From the NCBI RefSeq assembly GCF_001625695.1, contig NZ_AUXY01000100.1:1-64000 (forward strand): 64,000 nucleotides of DNA, written 5' to 3'. Each line of letters starts with the position of its first letter. The first letter of the stretch is position 1. The notes under the pieces are model-generated. The model searched no databases. It saw only the letters and a program-made list of their open reading frames with translations, and was not told the DNA's origin. Position numbers and translations under genes: made by a program. Positions 8,317 through 16,692 of this stretch are shown one piece after another. The stretch is from Pseudoalteromonas luteoviolacea H33-S (lineage in GTDB: Bacteria > Pseudomonadota > Gammaproteobacteria > Enterobacterales > Alteromonadaceae).

Positions 8317-10098
8317 TTACTGCTCTTCACTTTGCTCTTGCTGTGCTTGTACTGCAATTGCAAGCTCAGTCAGTGCATCAGGGTTTGCAACACTTGGTGC
8401 ATTCGTCATCAAACAAGACGCCTGAGTTGTTTTAGGGAATGCAATCACGTCACGAATATTATCTGTACCACATAGAAGCATTACTAGACGGTCAAGACCA
8501 AACGCTAAACCAGCATGTGGTGGTGTACCATACTTCAATGCATCAAGTAAGAAACCAAACTTATCTTGCTGCTCTTGCTCTTCAATACCTAAGATTCTAA
8601 ATGCTGCTTGCTGCATTTCATTATTGTGGATACGAACAGAACCGCCACCGACTTCATAGCCGTTAAGAACCATATCGTACGCATCAGAAATAGCCACAGC
8701 TGGATTTGCTTCTAACTCTTTTGCGCTGATGTCCTTCGGTGCTGTGAACGGATGGTGTACCGCGTGCAAGTTACCTTCGTCATCTTCTTCAAACATTGGG
8801 AAGTCAACAACCCAAAGTGGCGCCCACTTGTTCAGATCAGTGATCTCTCTTTCTAAACCTACTTTCAGACGCAATGCACCCATTGCTTCGTTCACCACGT
8901 TGCGCTTGTCCGCACCAAATAGAATGATGTCACCCGTTTGCGCGTTTGTGCGCTCTAGTAATGCGCTGATCACATCTTCGTTTAGGAATTTAGCGATAGG
9001 TGATTGCACACCTTCCATACCGGCTTCACGGTCATTAACCTTCATCCAAGCAAGGCCTTTCGCACCATAAATACCTACAAACTTTGTATATTCGTCGATT
9101 TGCTTACGAGATAACTCAGCGCCGCCAGGGACTGTTAGTACTGCAACACGACCTTTTTCATCGTTAGCAGGGCCCGCTAGAACTTTGAACTCTACATCTT
9201 TAACAATATCAGCAACGTCAATAAGCTCTAATGGGTTACGTAAGTCAGGCTTGTCTGAACCAAAACGACGCATCGCTTCAGCATATGGCATGGTTGGGAA
9301 CTCACCAAGATCAACGTTCAGTAGCTCTTGCCACATTTCACGGATCATACGCTCGGTGACTTCACGCACTTGATCAGAACTCATGAATGACGTTTCTAAA
9401 TCGATTTGGGTGAATTCTGGCTGTCTGTCAGCACGTAAATCTTCATCACGGAAACATTTTACGATTTGATAATAACGGTCGAATCCAGACATCATTAACA
9501 ACTGCTTGAACAGCTGTGGTGACTGTGGCAATGCGTAGAAGCTGCCTTTGTGAACACGACTTGGAACTAAGTAATCACGCGCACCTTCAGGCGTTGCTTT
9601 CGTCAGTACTGGTGTCTCAATGTCTAGGAAGTCATTAGTATCTAAGAAACGACGCACGAAACTTGATGCTTTTGCACGTAGCTTTATACGATCGCTCATC
9701 TCTAAACGGCGAAGGTCTAAATAACGGTACTTTAGACGACGCTCTTCTGAGTTTTGCTGGTTAAAGTCTAACGGCAAAGGCTCAGAACGGTTAATAATCT
9801 CAAGGCCTGTGCCCAAGATTTCAACTTCACCGGTTGCCATGTCTTTGTTAACTTGGCTGTCAGGTCTTGCACGCACACTACCTGTCACTTTCACACAAAA
9901 CTCTTGACGCAGCGTATTTGCAACGTCCATCAAGCCTTCAACTTCTGGGTCAAAAACAACTTGAACCAAGCCTTCACGGTCTCTTAAGTCGACGAAAATT
10001 AATCCACCTAAGTCACGGCGCTTATTGATCCAACCACATAATTCGACTTCTTGACCTACGTGGTCCTTATTTAAATTTCCGCAGTATATAGAGCGCAT
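8317..10098 (-). CDS. aspS: Aspartyl-tRNA synthetase
   Basis: A 593-residue class II synthetase, close to the E. coli length. It has an N-terminal OB-fold anticodon-binding domain (GWINKRRDLGGLIFVDLRDR, about 22-41), a catalytic domain with motif 2 (CFRDEDLRADRQPEFTQID) and motif 3 (GLAFGLDRLVMLL), and a bacterial GAD insertion (about 290-420). It charges tRNA-Asp. It is transcribed alone, with its own terminator. Confidence 0.98.
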   Translation of the reverse strand: MRSIYCGNLNKDHVGQEVELCGWINKRRDLGGLIFVDLRDREGLVQVVFDPEVEGLMDVANTLRQEFCVKVTGSVRARPDSQVNKDMATGEVEILGTGLEIINRSEPLPLDFNQQNSEERRLKYRYLDLRRLEMSDRIKLRAKASSFVRRFLDTNDFLDIETPVLTKATPEGARDYLVPSRVHKGSFYALPQSPQLFKQLLMMSGFDRYYQIVKCFRDEDLRADRQPEFTQIDLETSFMSSDQVREVTERMIREMWQELLNVDLGEFPTMPYAEAMRRFGSDKPDLRNPLELIDVADIVKDVEFKVLAGPANDEKGRVAVLTVPGGAELSRKQIDEYTKFVGIYGAKGLAWMKVNDREAGMEGVQSPIAKFLNEDVISALLERTNAQTGDIILFGADKRNVVNEAMGALRLKVGLEREITDLNKWAPLWVVDFPMFEEDDEGNLHAVHHPFTAPKDISAKELEANPAVAISDAYDMVLNGYEVGGGSVRIHNNEMQQAAFRILGIEEQEQQDKFGFLLDALKYGTPPHAGLAFGLDRLVMLLCGTDNIRDVIAFPKTTQASCLMTNAPSVANPDALTELAIAVQAQQEQSEEQ

Positions 10099-10293
10099 AT
10101 CGTTCCTATTTGCTTAGGCTTGCATGAAAAAGTGCTATCCAGCCTATAGCTATCGTAATTAACAAAAATAATCGCCAATTATATAAAACTGGGGGGCTTT
10201 GTCATCCTTATAAAGCAAGGAATCTTCGCAAAGTTGATTTTTTTAGGTACTCTCAATTTGTTAAACTCGAAAAAAACACTAATGAAGAGAACT

Positions 10294-11142
10294 ATGTTGT
10301 ATTTAGGTTGCCCACAATGGAGCTCATCGCACTGGAAAGGACGGTTTTTTAGTCAGCACTGTAGTAATGCCAACATGCTCAGTGAATATGCCACCATGTT
10401 TAATAGTGTTGAGGGCAATACAACGTTTTACGCTAACCCAAAACCTGACACCGTTTTACAATGGAAAAGTGCCGTCTCTGATGACTTTAGGTTTACTTTT
10501 AAGTTACCTAAGCAAATATCTCATGAGCTAGCTCTGCAAAATTGTCACAAAGAACTAGAGTCGTGGTTAACCCTCTTTGCGCCACTATTCGAAAAAATAG
10601 GTATGGTCATGCTGCAATTACCAGCCAGTTGTGGACCCGAGCATCTCCCAAGGATACAAAACTTTGTCGCTCAATTACCCAGTGAACTTTGTTTAGGTAT
10701 AGAAGTACGCAACCTAGCTTTTTTTCGTAAAGACGATAATGAAAAACGCTTAAACCAATTTTTGATGAGTAAAGACATTAACCGCATCATGATGGATACG
10801 CGCCCTTTATTTAGCGAAACGCCAAGCACACCGGCGATTGAAGATGCACAGCGTAAAAAGCCCAGAGTCCCTGTCAACGTCATTGCGACCGGAGAGCGAC
10901 CTATGTTGCGTTTTGTAGGTTGCTCTGCGCTAGAAAATAATCGTCCTTTTTATCAGCCTTGGATCAAAAAGATCCATACTTGGATAGACGCAGGTAAAGA
11001 GCCCATCGTATTTTTCCACACTGCGGACAATTACAACGCGCCATTGTTAGCGCGACAATTTATTCAAGACTTAGGCATTGAGCACAAGGTGCTACTGCCT
11101 TTCCCTGCAGAAAAGCAACCACAACAACAAACATTATTGTGA
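10294..11142 (+). CDS. DUF72 family protein
   Basis: About 282 residues with the DUF72 hallmarks: a start YLGCPQWSSSHWKGRFF, FNSVEGNTTFYANPKP, a TIM-barrel-like pattern, and a C-terminal VFFHTADNYNAPLLARQF. The frame opens upstream at a TTG (10234). ATG at 10294 is chosen because homologues begin with Y-x-G-C/T-x-x-W and GAAGAG lies just upstream; ATG at 10282 is possible. The family's biochemical function is not established. It is a single gene, followed by the peptide-gene region. Confidence 0.85.
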   Translation: MLYLGCPQWSSSHWKGRFFSQHCSNANMLSEYATMFNSVEGNTTFYANPKPDTVLQWKSAVSDDFRFTFKLPKQISHELALQNCHKELESWLTLFAPLFEKIGMVMLQLPASCGPEHLPRIQNFVAQLPSELCLGIEVRNLAFFRKDDNEKRLNQFLMSKDINRIMMDTRPLFSETPSTPAIEDAQRKKPRVPVNVIATGERPMLRFVGCSALENNRPFYQPWIKKIHTWIDAGKEPIVFFHTADNYNAPLLARQFIQDLGIEHKVLLPFPAEKQPQQQTLL

Positions 11143-11145
11143 AAT

Positions 11146-11323
11146 TTGACAACTCTAACCTAAGATGGCTTGCTGGATTTGGTTTTAAGAAAAATAGTGA
11201 TAGTGAAGCAATAACAATGAGACTAAAACTACAAAAAAAAGAGTAAAAACTTTATCCTATGACAATGCTAGCTTGCCTGAAGCGCAAACCCATGGTGTTG
11301 CAGACGGAAAATCTGGGGAGTGA
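11146..11323 (+). pseudogene. Decayed duplicate of the GG-leader peptide gene
   Basis: From ATG 11217 the sequence reads MRLKLQKKE and then hits TAA. Restoring a one-base deletion gives TLSYDNASLPEAQTHGVADG and ends at TGA 11321. This aligns along its length with the intact gene at 11599 (KLQKK, KTLSYD, LP, T..IAGG). A TTGACA box (11146) sits about 70 bases upstream, as in the intact copy (11533, 66 bases), and AAACAAGCTCATTTC recurs after both copies. It appears to be a segmental duplication in which this copy was frameshifted. Confidence 0.6.
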
Positions 11324-11532
11324 ATCACGCGCCTCTAACTGTTGCGCGTTAGATACAATTACACACTAACCAGCGTCCATTAATGCTGCTCCTAAATTAT
11401 CAACTAGCCTAAACAAGCTCATTTCGAGTCATTCAATCCTTGGTTAACAGTCCAATCACTTAATTTTTATCATGAAGTACTCTAATCTTTTACGTAAGAC
11501 AACAACTTCAGTTAACACTCCTAGCGTTATAT

Positions 11533-11538
11533 TTGACA
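11533..11538 (+). promoter_or_regulatory. Possible -35 element of the peptide gene
   Basis: A perfect TTGACA lies 66 bases before the peptide start, and the same hexamer is kept in the decayed duplicate at 11146. No good -10 hexamer is found at 16-18 bases, so an activator may be required, or this may be a coincidence. Confidence 0.35.
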
Positions 11539-11598
11539 GAATAATTATAAAGTGGCAATGTAAATTTAGATTTAATAACAACAATGAAGGACCCGAAA

Positions 11599-11739
11599 AT
11601 GTTACCAAAACTACAAAAAAAGCAATTTAAAACATTATCTTATGACAAGCTACATTTACCTAAAGTACTAACTAAAAATATTGCTGGAGGTGAGAGTAGC
11701 GTATTTACTGCTGGTACATCTTGTTGTCCTGCTTTGTAA
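11599..11739 (+). CDS. Small double-glycine leader peptide (putative RiPP/secreted peptide precursor)
   Basis: A 46-residue frame with AAGGA 8 bases before its ATG. The basic leader contains KLQKKQFKTLSYDKLHLPK and runs to IAGG (about 28-31). A short core follows that is rich in Ser, Thr, Gly and Cys and ends TSCCPAL. The layout matches precursors cut after a Gly-Gly motif by C39-type peptidase transporters. No modifying enzyme, transporter or immunity gene is adjacent. A sister gene with the same leader pattern but a different core lies at 58687. Product activity is unknown. Confidence 0.6.
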   Translation: MLPKLQKKQFKTLSYDKLHLPKVLTKNIAGGESSVFTAGTSCCPAL

Positions 11740-11753
11740 GGAACAACCCTATA

Positions 11754-11778
11754 GCTGAGTGCTTCGCACTCGCCTTTA
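11754..11778 (+). terminator. Possible terminator after the peptide gene
   Basis: GAGTGC, a three-base loop and GCACTC (11757-11771) are followed by a mildly T-rich CCTTTATATT. The stem is short and the T tract is poor, so the call is tentative. Confidence 0.4.
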
Positions 11779-12022
11779 TATTACAGAATTACAATCAGCT
11801 ATTTTAGTCACTGCATAACACAATTGCTCCTTAAACAAGCTCATTTCTGCCATTTATCCATTGATATGATGTGCAATAACTTAGTATCTGGCTGAACGTA
11901 CTCCACCCTTTTTTGTCAAATAACAGCCTGAGCAGCAATCTTTATTGTGACATTCATCACTTCCACCTTAAAACAGGTTTTGCGTATAAAGAGAATGCTA
12001 ACACTCTCTATATGATATGTTC
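11779..12022. other. Intergenic region after the peptide gene
   Basis: About 240 bases with no gene seen. It contains the second copy of AAACAAGCTCATTTC (about 11832), which marks the right end of the duplicated peptide-gene segment; the first copy is near 11411. Confidence 0.5.
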
Positions 12023-12442
12023 CTAAGGTTTGCTATTCATCCGCCCCGGTTCAAATTCTTCATAATGGGGGATCTTGGCATTTACTTGATCCCAATTCGC
12101 TTTTGAAGCCATAAAATTATGGGATTCAGGACGTTCATTAATGTCAGAATCTAGAATGCCGAGTCGAATCCGTAGCTTTTCGGGTAAATCCGCATTGGAG
12201 CTAAACAGAGGAGATGCACAGTTACGACAAAAATGCCGTAACCTGCCAGGTTTAAATGCGTAAGCATTTACCAGCTCTTGACCAGTGACGATTTTCAATG
12301 AGGATATATCAATAAACCCATTTGTCGCATAGGCAGTACCACTTGATTTACGACATAAGGAGCAATGACAATGAATGATATTGTCAATAGACCCATTAAT
12401 CTCTAATTGTACACCTTTGCATAGACAGCTTGCTTTATACAT
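12023..12442 (-). CDS. GFA family zinc-binding protein
   Basis: A 139-residue protein of the GFA (glutathione-dependent formaldehyde-activating, CENP-V/GFA) fold. The zinc ligands appear as CLCKG near the start, HCHCSLCRKSSG (about 26-37) and FCRNCASPLF. ATG 12442 is chosen because AAGG lies 9 bases upstream; a second in-frame ATG sits at 12448. Most members of this family are not proven to act on formaldehyde, so the substrate is open. It diverges from the YgjP-like gene with about 65 bases between starts. Confidence 0.85.
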   Translation of the reverse strand: MYKASCLCKGVQLEINGSIDNIIHCHCSLCRKSSGTAYATNGFIDISSLKIVTGQELVNAYAFKPGRLRHFCRNCASPLFSSNADLPEKLRIRLGILDSDINERPESHNFMASKANWDQVNAKIPHYEEFEPGRMNSKP

Positions 12443-12508
12443 TTGCATTATCCTTGCGCTATAATTCTGCGCTAGATTACCTATTAAAAGACCAAAAACA
12501 CAATACAA

Positions 12509-13015
12509 ATGCAGCAATTAAAGTATTTTCAACACTATCCTGACAGCTTACAAGCACAAATTGCTTCTTTGATAAAAGAGCATAAATTACAAAGCTATTT
12601 CAAAAATAAATACCCATGCAGCCACCAACTACAAAACCAGCAAGCGCTGTATCAATACTGTACTGATATTAAGCAGCGCTTTTTGAAAAATACCCCAAGA
12701 TTAAATAATGTCAGCTTCACTAAACATACAGACATGATGAAAGGGACGCTTGGCACACACACTCACAAACAGCATCGTCATGGCCAAAAACTCAAAGCAC
12801 GTTACGACATAGCTTTAAACAACCAACTGAAATACGCGCCCGAAGCCATATTACGCGCACTCATTGTTCACGAATTAGCGCACTTTAAACATGCCGAACA
12901 TGACAAAGCATTTTATAAACTGTGCTGTAACATGGAGCCCGATTATCATCAATTAGAGCTAGATTTACGCCTTTTTATCGTCTTAGACGAGTTAGCACTT
13001 AACTTTTATAAATGA
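12509..13015 (+). CDS. ygjP: YgjP-like metal-dependent hydrolase (putative metallopeptidase)
   Basis: A 168-residue protein that follows the E. coli YgjP pattern: LKYFQHYPDSL at the start, ALYQYCTDIKQRFL, then the zinc signature VHELAHFKHAEHDKAFY (HExxH, about 137-141) and LCCNMEPDYHQLELDLR. The fold is that of WLM/M48-type minigluzincins. The physiological substrate is unknown. It is divergent from the GFA gene and convergent with the M48 lipoprotein gene. Confidence 0.88.
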   Translation: MQQLKYFQHYPDSLQAQIASLIKEHKLQSYFKNKYPCSHQLQNQQALYQYCTDIKQRFLKNTPRLNNVSFTKHTDMMKGTLGTHTHKQHRHGQKLKARYDIALNNQLKYAPEAILRALIVHELAHFKHAEHDKAFYKLCCNMEPDYHQLELDLRLFIVLDELALNFYK

Positions 13016-13053
13016 TCTAAAGTAAAGTAAATCTGTGCTAACTCAATGGTACC

Positions 13054-13851
13054 TCACACACGGCATTGTGGGCTAAATCCCTTTTGCTTTGCAGCTCTAT
13101 ATAGGGTATTTGCCTCAGCCATTTTGCTGTTAAGCTTTTCGATACGGTTATCCGGCGATGGGTGTGTAGATAAAAACTCCATAGGCCTGTCTCCGCCTAG
13201 CTTTTCCATGTTTTGCCAAAGCTCAACGGCACCAATAGGTTTAAAACCCGCTTTAGCCATCAGGTCTAGTCCAATCACATCTGCCTCACTTTCATGTGCA
13301 CGGCCAAAAGGTAAGGTTAAGCCCACTTGAGCACCTACACCAAGCCCCTGCATTATGGCGTTACGCGACTGAACGTTATTCATTTCCATCACGGTATTAC
13401 TCAGTTGCAAGCCAGCCTGCACTAACCCACTTTGTGTCATTCGCTCATTGGCATGCTGCGCAATTACATGTCCTACCTCATGACCCATTACCGCTGCAAG
13501 TTGATGTTGGTCTTGCGCTACTTTTAATAAACCTGTGTGAACACCTATTTTGCCACCAGGCAGTGCAAATGCATTTGCACTGTCATCTTTGAACACCACT
13601 ACTTCCCATCTTTGTTCTGCATATTTGTTAGGTAGCTGAGCGATAAGTGCATCGGCTATACATTTCACATATTGGTTCGTTTTAGGATCTGCTTCTACCG
13701 CTTGGTCTGCCTTTATTTGCTCAAAGCCTGCTGTTCCCAGTTCATTCATTTTTTGCTCTGAGTGCAGCATTATTTGGGTTCTTCCGGTCGGAGATGTTTT
13801 ACAGCCAGCTAAAAACATCGCTGCAATAACACAAGCAACAACTCGTTTCAT
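13054..13851 (-). CDS. M48 family metalloprotease, lipoprotein
   Basis: A 265-residue protein with a lipoprotein signal (LAGC, cysteine near 17), so it is probably tethered in the periplasm. The zinc motif is HEVGHVIAQHANE (about 124-136), with the third ligand region ESEADVIGLDLMAKAGF. Its TPTGR-like N-terminal motif (SPTGRTQ) and overall length resemble LoiP/YcaL-type quality-control proteases of the outer membrane. It is a single gene with a short upstream gap. Confidence 0.88.
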   Translation of the reverse strand: MKRVVACVIAAMFLAGCKTSPTGRTQIMLHSEQKMNELGTAGFEQIKADQAVEADPKTNQYVKCIADALIAQLPNKYAEQRWEVVVFKDDSANAFALPGGKIGVHTGLLKVAQDQHQLAAVMGHEVGHVIAQHANERMTQSGLVQAGLQLSNTVMEMNNVQSRNAIMQGLGVGAQVGLTLPFGRAHESEADVIGLDLMAKAGFKPIGAVELWQNMEKLGGDRPMEFLSTHPSPDNRIEKLNSKMAEANTLYRAAKQKGFSPQCRV

Positions 13852-13995
13852 ATTACTTCCTACTCATTTCTTTTACCGCTACTCTATTTATCAAATTGCA
13901 TATCAACAAGACAGCGCCCTCGACCAAAATAGAATAACTCTATTGCTACTCTATTAATAATAAAGCACATTGGAGTTGAGGTGAAAAAATTCCAA

Positions 13996-14020
13996 TAAAA
14001 AAGCCCGCTTGTGCGGGCTT
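13996..14020 (-). terminator. Terminator of hrcA-grpE
   Basis: On the minus strand AAGCCCGC, a short ACA loop and GCGGGCTT are followed by six T. It lies about 20 bases past the grpE stop. Confidence 0.9.
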
Positions 14021-14039
14021 CTCTAGATCAAAATGCGGT

Positions 14040-14648
14040 TTATTCAGCCGCTTTTGATACCATAACCATTGCAGGGCGAAGTAAACGACCATTTAAAGTA
14101 TAGCCTTTTTGCATAACTGCTAATACAGTATTTGGCGCGACATCATTACTTGGCTGCATAGACATTGCTTGGTGGAATTCAGGTGAGAAAGCTTCGCCTT
14201 GCGGGTTAACTTCTTCAACGCCAAACTTACCAAGTGCATCAGAAAAGCTCTTCAGCGTCATCTCAATGCCTTCAAGAATTGATTTCGTTGCTTCGTTGTC
14301 TTTATCAGCAAATTCAATAGCGCGCTCAAGGTTATCAATCACAGGCAATAGTTCATTTGAGAACTTCTCTAGTGCAAACTTATGTGCTTTTTCAACATCC
14401 TGCGCTGCACGACGACGCATATTTTCTACATCTGCTGCAGCGCGAACTACACCATCTTTTTGGCCTTCAATCGTTTGCTTTGCAGCTTCAAGCTCAGCGT
14501 ATAAACCAGCAATTTCTTCTTCAGGGCTTATTTCGCCTTGTTCAGACTGTGGCGCTTCTTCCTGTGCTTGCGCTTCAGCAGCTTGTTCTACTACTTCTTC
14601 TTGTGCAGTTTCTAGTTCCTGCTCTGGTGCTTTTGTCTGCTCAGACAT
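14040..14648 (-). CDS. grpE: Nucleotide exchange factor GrpE
   Basis: A 202-residue co-chaperone of DnaK. It has an acidic Glu/Gln-rich N-terminus (about 1-45), a long helix (about 46-110, including DVENMRRRAAQDVEKAHKFA) and a C-terminal beta domain with VLAVMQKGYTLNGRLLRPAMV. It lies 58 bases after hrcA. It also has its own sigma32-like promoter overlapping the hrcA end, so it can be expressed with or without hrcA. Confidence 0.97.
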   Translation of the reverse strand: MSEQTKAPEQELETAQEEVVEQAAEAQAQEEAPQSEQGEISPEEEIAGLYAELEAAKQTIEGQKDGVVRAAADVENMRRRAAQDVEKAHKFALEKFSNELLPVIDNLERAIEFADKDNEATKSILEGIEMTLKSFSDALGKFGVEEVNPQGEAFSPEFHQAMSMQPSNDVAPNTVLAVMQKGYTLNGRLLRPAMVMVSKAAE

Positions 14649-14683
14649 GAAAGTTACTCTCCGATTCTTTACAACTGCCGTAA

Positions 14684-14711
14684 TTATGGGGATTGATTTT
14701 TTAGTTTCAAG
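14684..14711 (-). promoter_or_regulatory. Sigma32-type heat-shock promoter of grpE
   Basis: On the minus strand CTTGAAA (14705-14711), a 13-base spacer and CCCCATAA (14684-14691) match the RpoH consensus almost perfectly. The -35 overlaps the hrcA stop region. The predicted leader to the grpE ATG is about 30 bases. Confidence 0.85.
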
Positions 14712-15651
14712 AGTCTTTTTGCTCTAACCGACTAAATTCATCAATTATTGCTTCAATTGGTGCCTCTGCTGGACACACGACACAAAATCGACTTTGATAT
14801 TCTTGGTCCATAAAATAGGGCACACTTAAAATAACGTACCGCGATAAATTGTCCGCATCAACTTCACTGCCAAGTATGACGGATAATCCGTCACGAAAAG
14901 CCAGCTTGTCTTCTATCTGATGTAAAAAAGGCACCCCTAAACTAATTTCATTACTCTTGCCGAGTCGATTGTAGATATGCCGCTCTCCAACCACGATGCT
15001 ATTATCAGTACCCAATTGCAAACTGAGTTCGCGAGTCCACTGTGTTAGTAGCGCTCGACAATCTGGCATTGCCGTATTGGCCATTGCGCGCATTCGATGC
15101 AATCCCTCTTTTAGCGTGTGCTGACTAAATACAGTATTCATCCAAAGTGCAAACTGGTAACGCATTTCATCGGAGTTGTCGGTGGGCTTGTTGATACAAA
15201 TATTCTGTGATTGCCCAGCTTTATCAATAAGTAGCACTAGCCAATGCTTGCGGTCAAAATCCAACACTTCAACACGAAACACCTGTTGACTACTAACTTG
15301 AGGTAAGCCGACTACACAACACACTTGATAGTGCTGACTCAATGAGTGCGCTAAAGTGACTAAGTGTTCTTGCTCTGGCTGCCAGTAGGTAGCTATGTTA
15401 TCTAGCTCAAAATATTCTTGTAGCCAATACTTTATACCAACATCTGATGGCACACGCCCCGCCGATGTATGGGGTGAAAAGAGTAATCCATAGTTTTCAA
15501 GACGTGCCATCGCATTGCGCACCGTTGCCGAGCAAATGGCCATGCCTTTCATTTTTGCAATTTTACTCGACGCGACAGGTAACCCTTCACCATTACAGTA
15601 AAGCGTCATAACCGCAGAGAAAACTTGTTTATCACGAGCACTTAATTTCAT
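14707..15651 (-). CDS. hrcA: HrcA-like heat-inducible transcription repressor
   Basis: A 314-residue protein with the HrcA winged-helix pattern at its N-terminus: SATVRNAMARLENYGLL and HTSAGRVPSDVGIKYWL (about 36-75). The C-terminal part is more divergent, ending with a GAF-like segment typical of the family. HrcA represses chaperone genes through CIRCE operators, but none was found near hrcA, grpE or htpG here. The gene starts only 8 bases after a sigma32-like -10 and lacks an obvious ribosome site. It precedes grpE. Confidence 0.82.
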   Translation of the reverse strand: MKLSARDKQVFSAVMTLYCNGEGLPVASSKIAKMKGMAICSATVRNAMARLENYGLLFSPHTSAGRVPSDVGIKYWLQEYFELDNIATYWQPEQEHLVTLAHSLSQHYQVCCVVGLPQVSSQQVFRVEVLDFDRKHWLVLLIDKAGQSQNICINKPTDNSDEMRYQFALWMNTVFSQHTLKEGLHRMRAMANTAMPDCRALLTQWTRELSLQLGTDNSIVVGERHIYNRLGKSNEISLGVPFLHQIEDKLAFRDGLSVILGSEVDADNLSRYVILSVPYFMDQEYQSRFCVVCPAEAPIEAIIDEFSRLEQKDS

Positions 15652-15659
15652 AATTCTTT

Positions 15660-15687
15660 ATGTTGGGACGAATTTCTAAGTTTCAAG
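15660..15687 (-). promoter_or_regulatory. Sigma32-type promoter of hrcA
   Basis: On the minus strand CTTGAAA (15681-15687), 13 bases and CCCAACAT (15660-15667) resemble the RpoH consensus. Only 8 bases separate the -10 from the hrcA ATG, which predicts a leaderless or nearly leaderless mRNA. Confidence 0.7.
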
Positions 15688-15745
15688 CGCTTCAAATTTA
15701 AGATAATCTTAGTGAGAGTTTTCACACCAAGGATTTGCGTTAAAA

Positions 15746-16630
15746 ATGAGCTCTCCATTTAACACCATCGGCCTTATTGGCAAACCGAATCATGACGGCG
15801 CGGCTCAGACCTTACATCGCCTTTATACATTTTTGCAAGCACTGGGCTATGACGTTTTTGTTGAACGTCGAGCAGGCAAACAACTGGACGTTTTGCAAGA
15901 TGAACAGTTGCTCGACCTTGTCGAACTTGGAGAAAAGTGCGATCTTGCCGTTGTGGTAGGTGGTGACGGTAATATGCTTGGCGCTGCGCGAGTGCTAGCT
16001 CGTTTTGATGTTGCAGTGATAGGTGTGAACCGCGGAAATCTTGGTTTTCTAACCGATTTAAATCCACATGATTTCGAACCCGCACTTGAACAAGTACTCA
16101 GTGGTAAGTTTGTTGAGGAGCATCGCTTCTTGTTAGAAGTGGAAGTATATCGCCATGCTCAGCTAAAAAGCGCCAATTTGGCCGTCAATGAAGCTGTACT
16201 CCATGCCGATAAAGTTGCGCATATGATCGAGTTTGAAGCTTTTATTGATGAGCAATTTGTTTTCTCACAGCGCTCAGATGGATTAATAGTCACCACTCCT
16301 ACAGGTTCTACTGCATATTCACTATCTGGTGGTGGTCCTATTTTGACCCCAGAGCTTAATGCCGTTGCCTTGGTCCCCATGTTTCCGCATACACTATCAA
16401 GCCGACCTTTGGTCGTGGATGCGAATAAGCAAATAAAACTTAAGCTCAGCCCTGAAAATACCGCGAGTTTACAGGTCAGTTGTGACAGTCATGTAGTTTT
16501 AGCACTGCTGCCTGGAGATGAAGTGGTGATTAAAAAAGCAACACAAAAACTGAGACTTATCCATCCAACAAGCTATTCCTACTACCATGTTCTTAGAGAA
16601 AAACTAAATTGGGGCAGTAGGCTTTACTAA
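15746..16630 (+). CDS. nadK: NAD kinase
   Basis: A 294-residue ATP-NAD kinase that makes NADP. It has the GGDGNML motif (about 72-78), GVNRGNLGFLTDLNP, the NE/D motif in LAVNEAV and the glycine-rich TPTGSTAYSLSGGGPIL. Length equals the E. coli enzyme within a few residues. It is divergent from hrcA, with about 95 bases between the two starts. Confidence 0.97.
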   Translation: MSSPFNTIGLIGKPNHDGAAQTLHRLYTFLQALGYDVFVERRAGKQLDVLQDEQLLDLVELGEKCDLAVVVGGDGNMLGAARVLARFDVAVIGVNRGNLGFLTDLNPHDFEPALEQVLSGKFVEEHRFLLEVEVYRHAQLKSANLAVNEAVLHADKVAHMIEFEAFIDEQFVFSQRSDGLIVTTPTGSTAYSLSGGGPILTPELNAVALVPMFPHTLSSRPLVVDANKQIKLKLSPENTASLQVSCDSHVVLALLPGDEVVIKKATQKLRLIHPTSYSYYHVLREKLNWGSRLY

Positions 16631-16692
16631 AGTGAATTTGTTAAGCAGAATAGGACAGATTTATTTTCTAATTTAGGGAAAAGTAAGACAAC

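Noticed and set aside
14684..15700. CIRCE element near hrcA and grpE
   Set aside because: No TTAGCACTC-N9-GAGTGCTAA-like inverted repeat was found there; the GAGTGC hairpin at 11757 is in the wrong orientation and has the wrong spacing.
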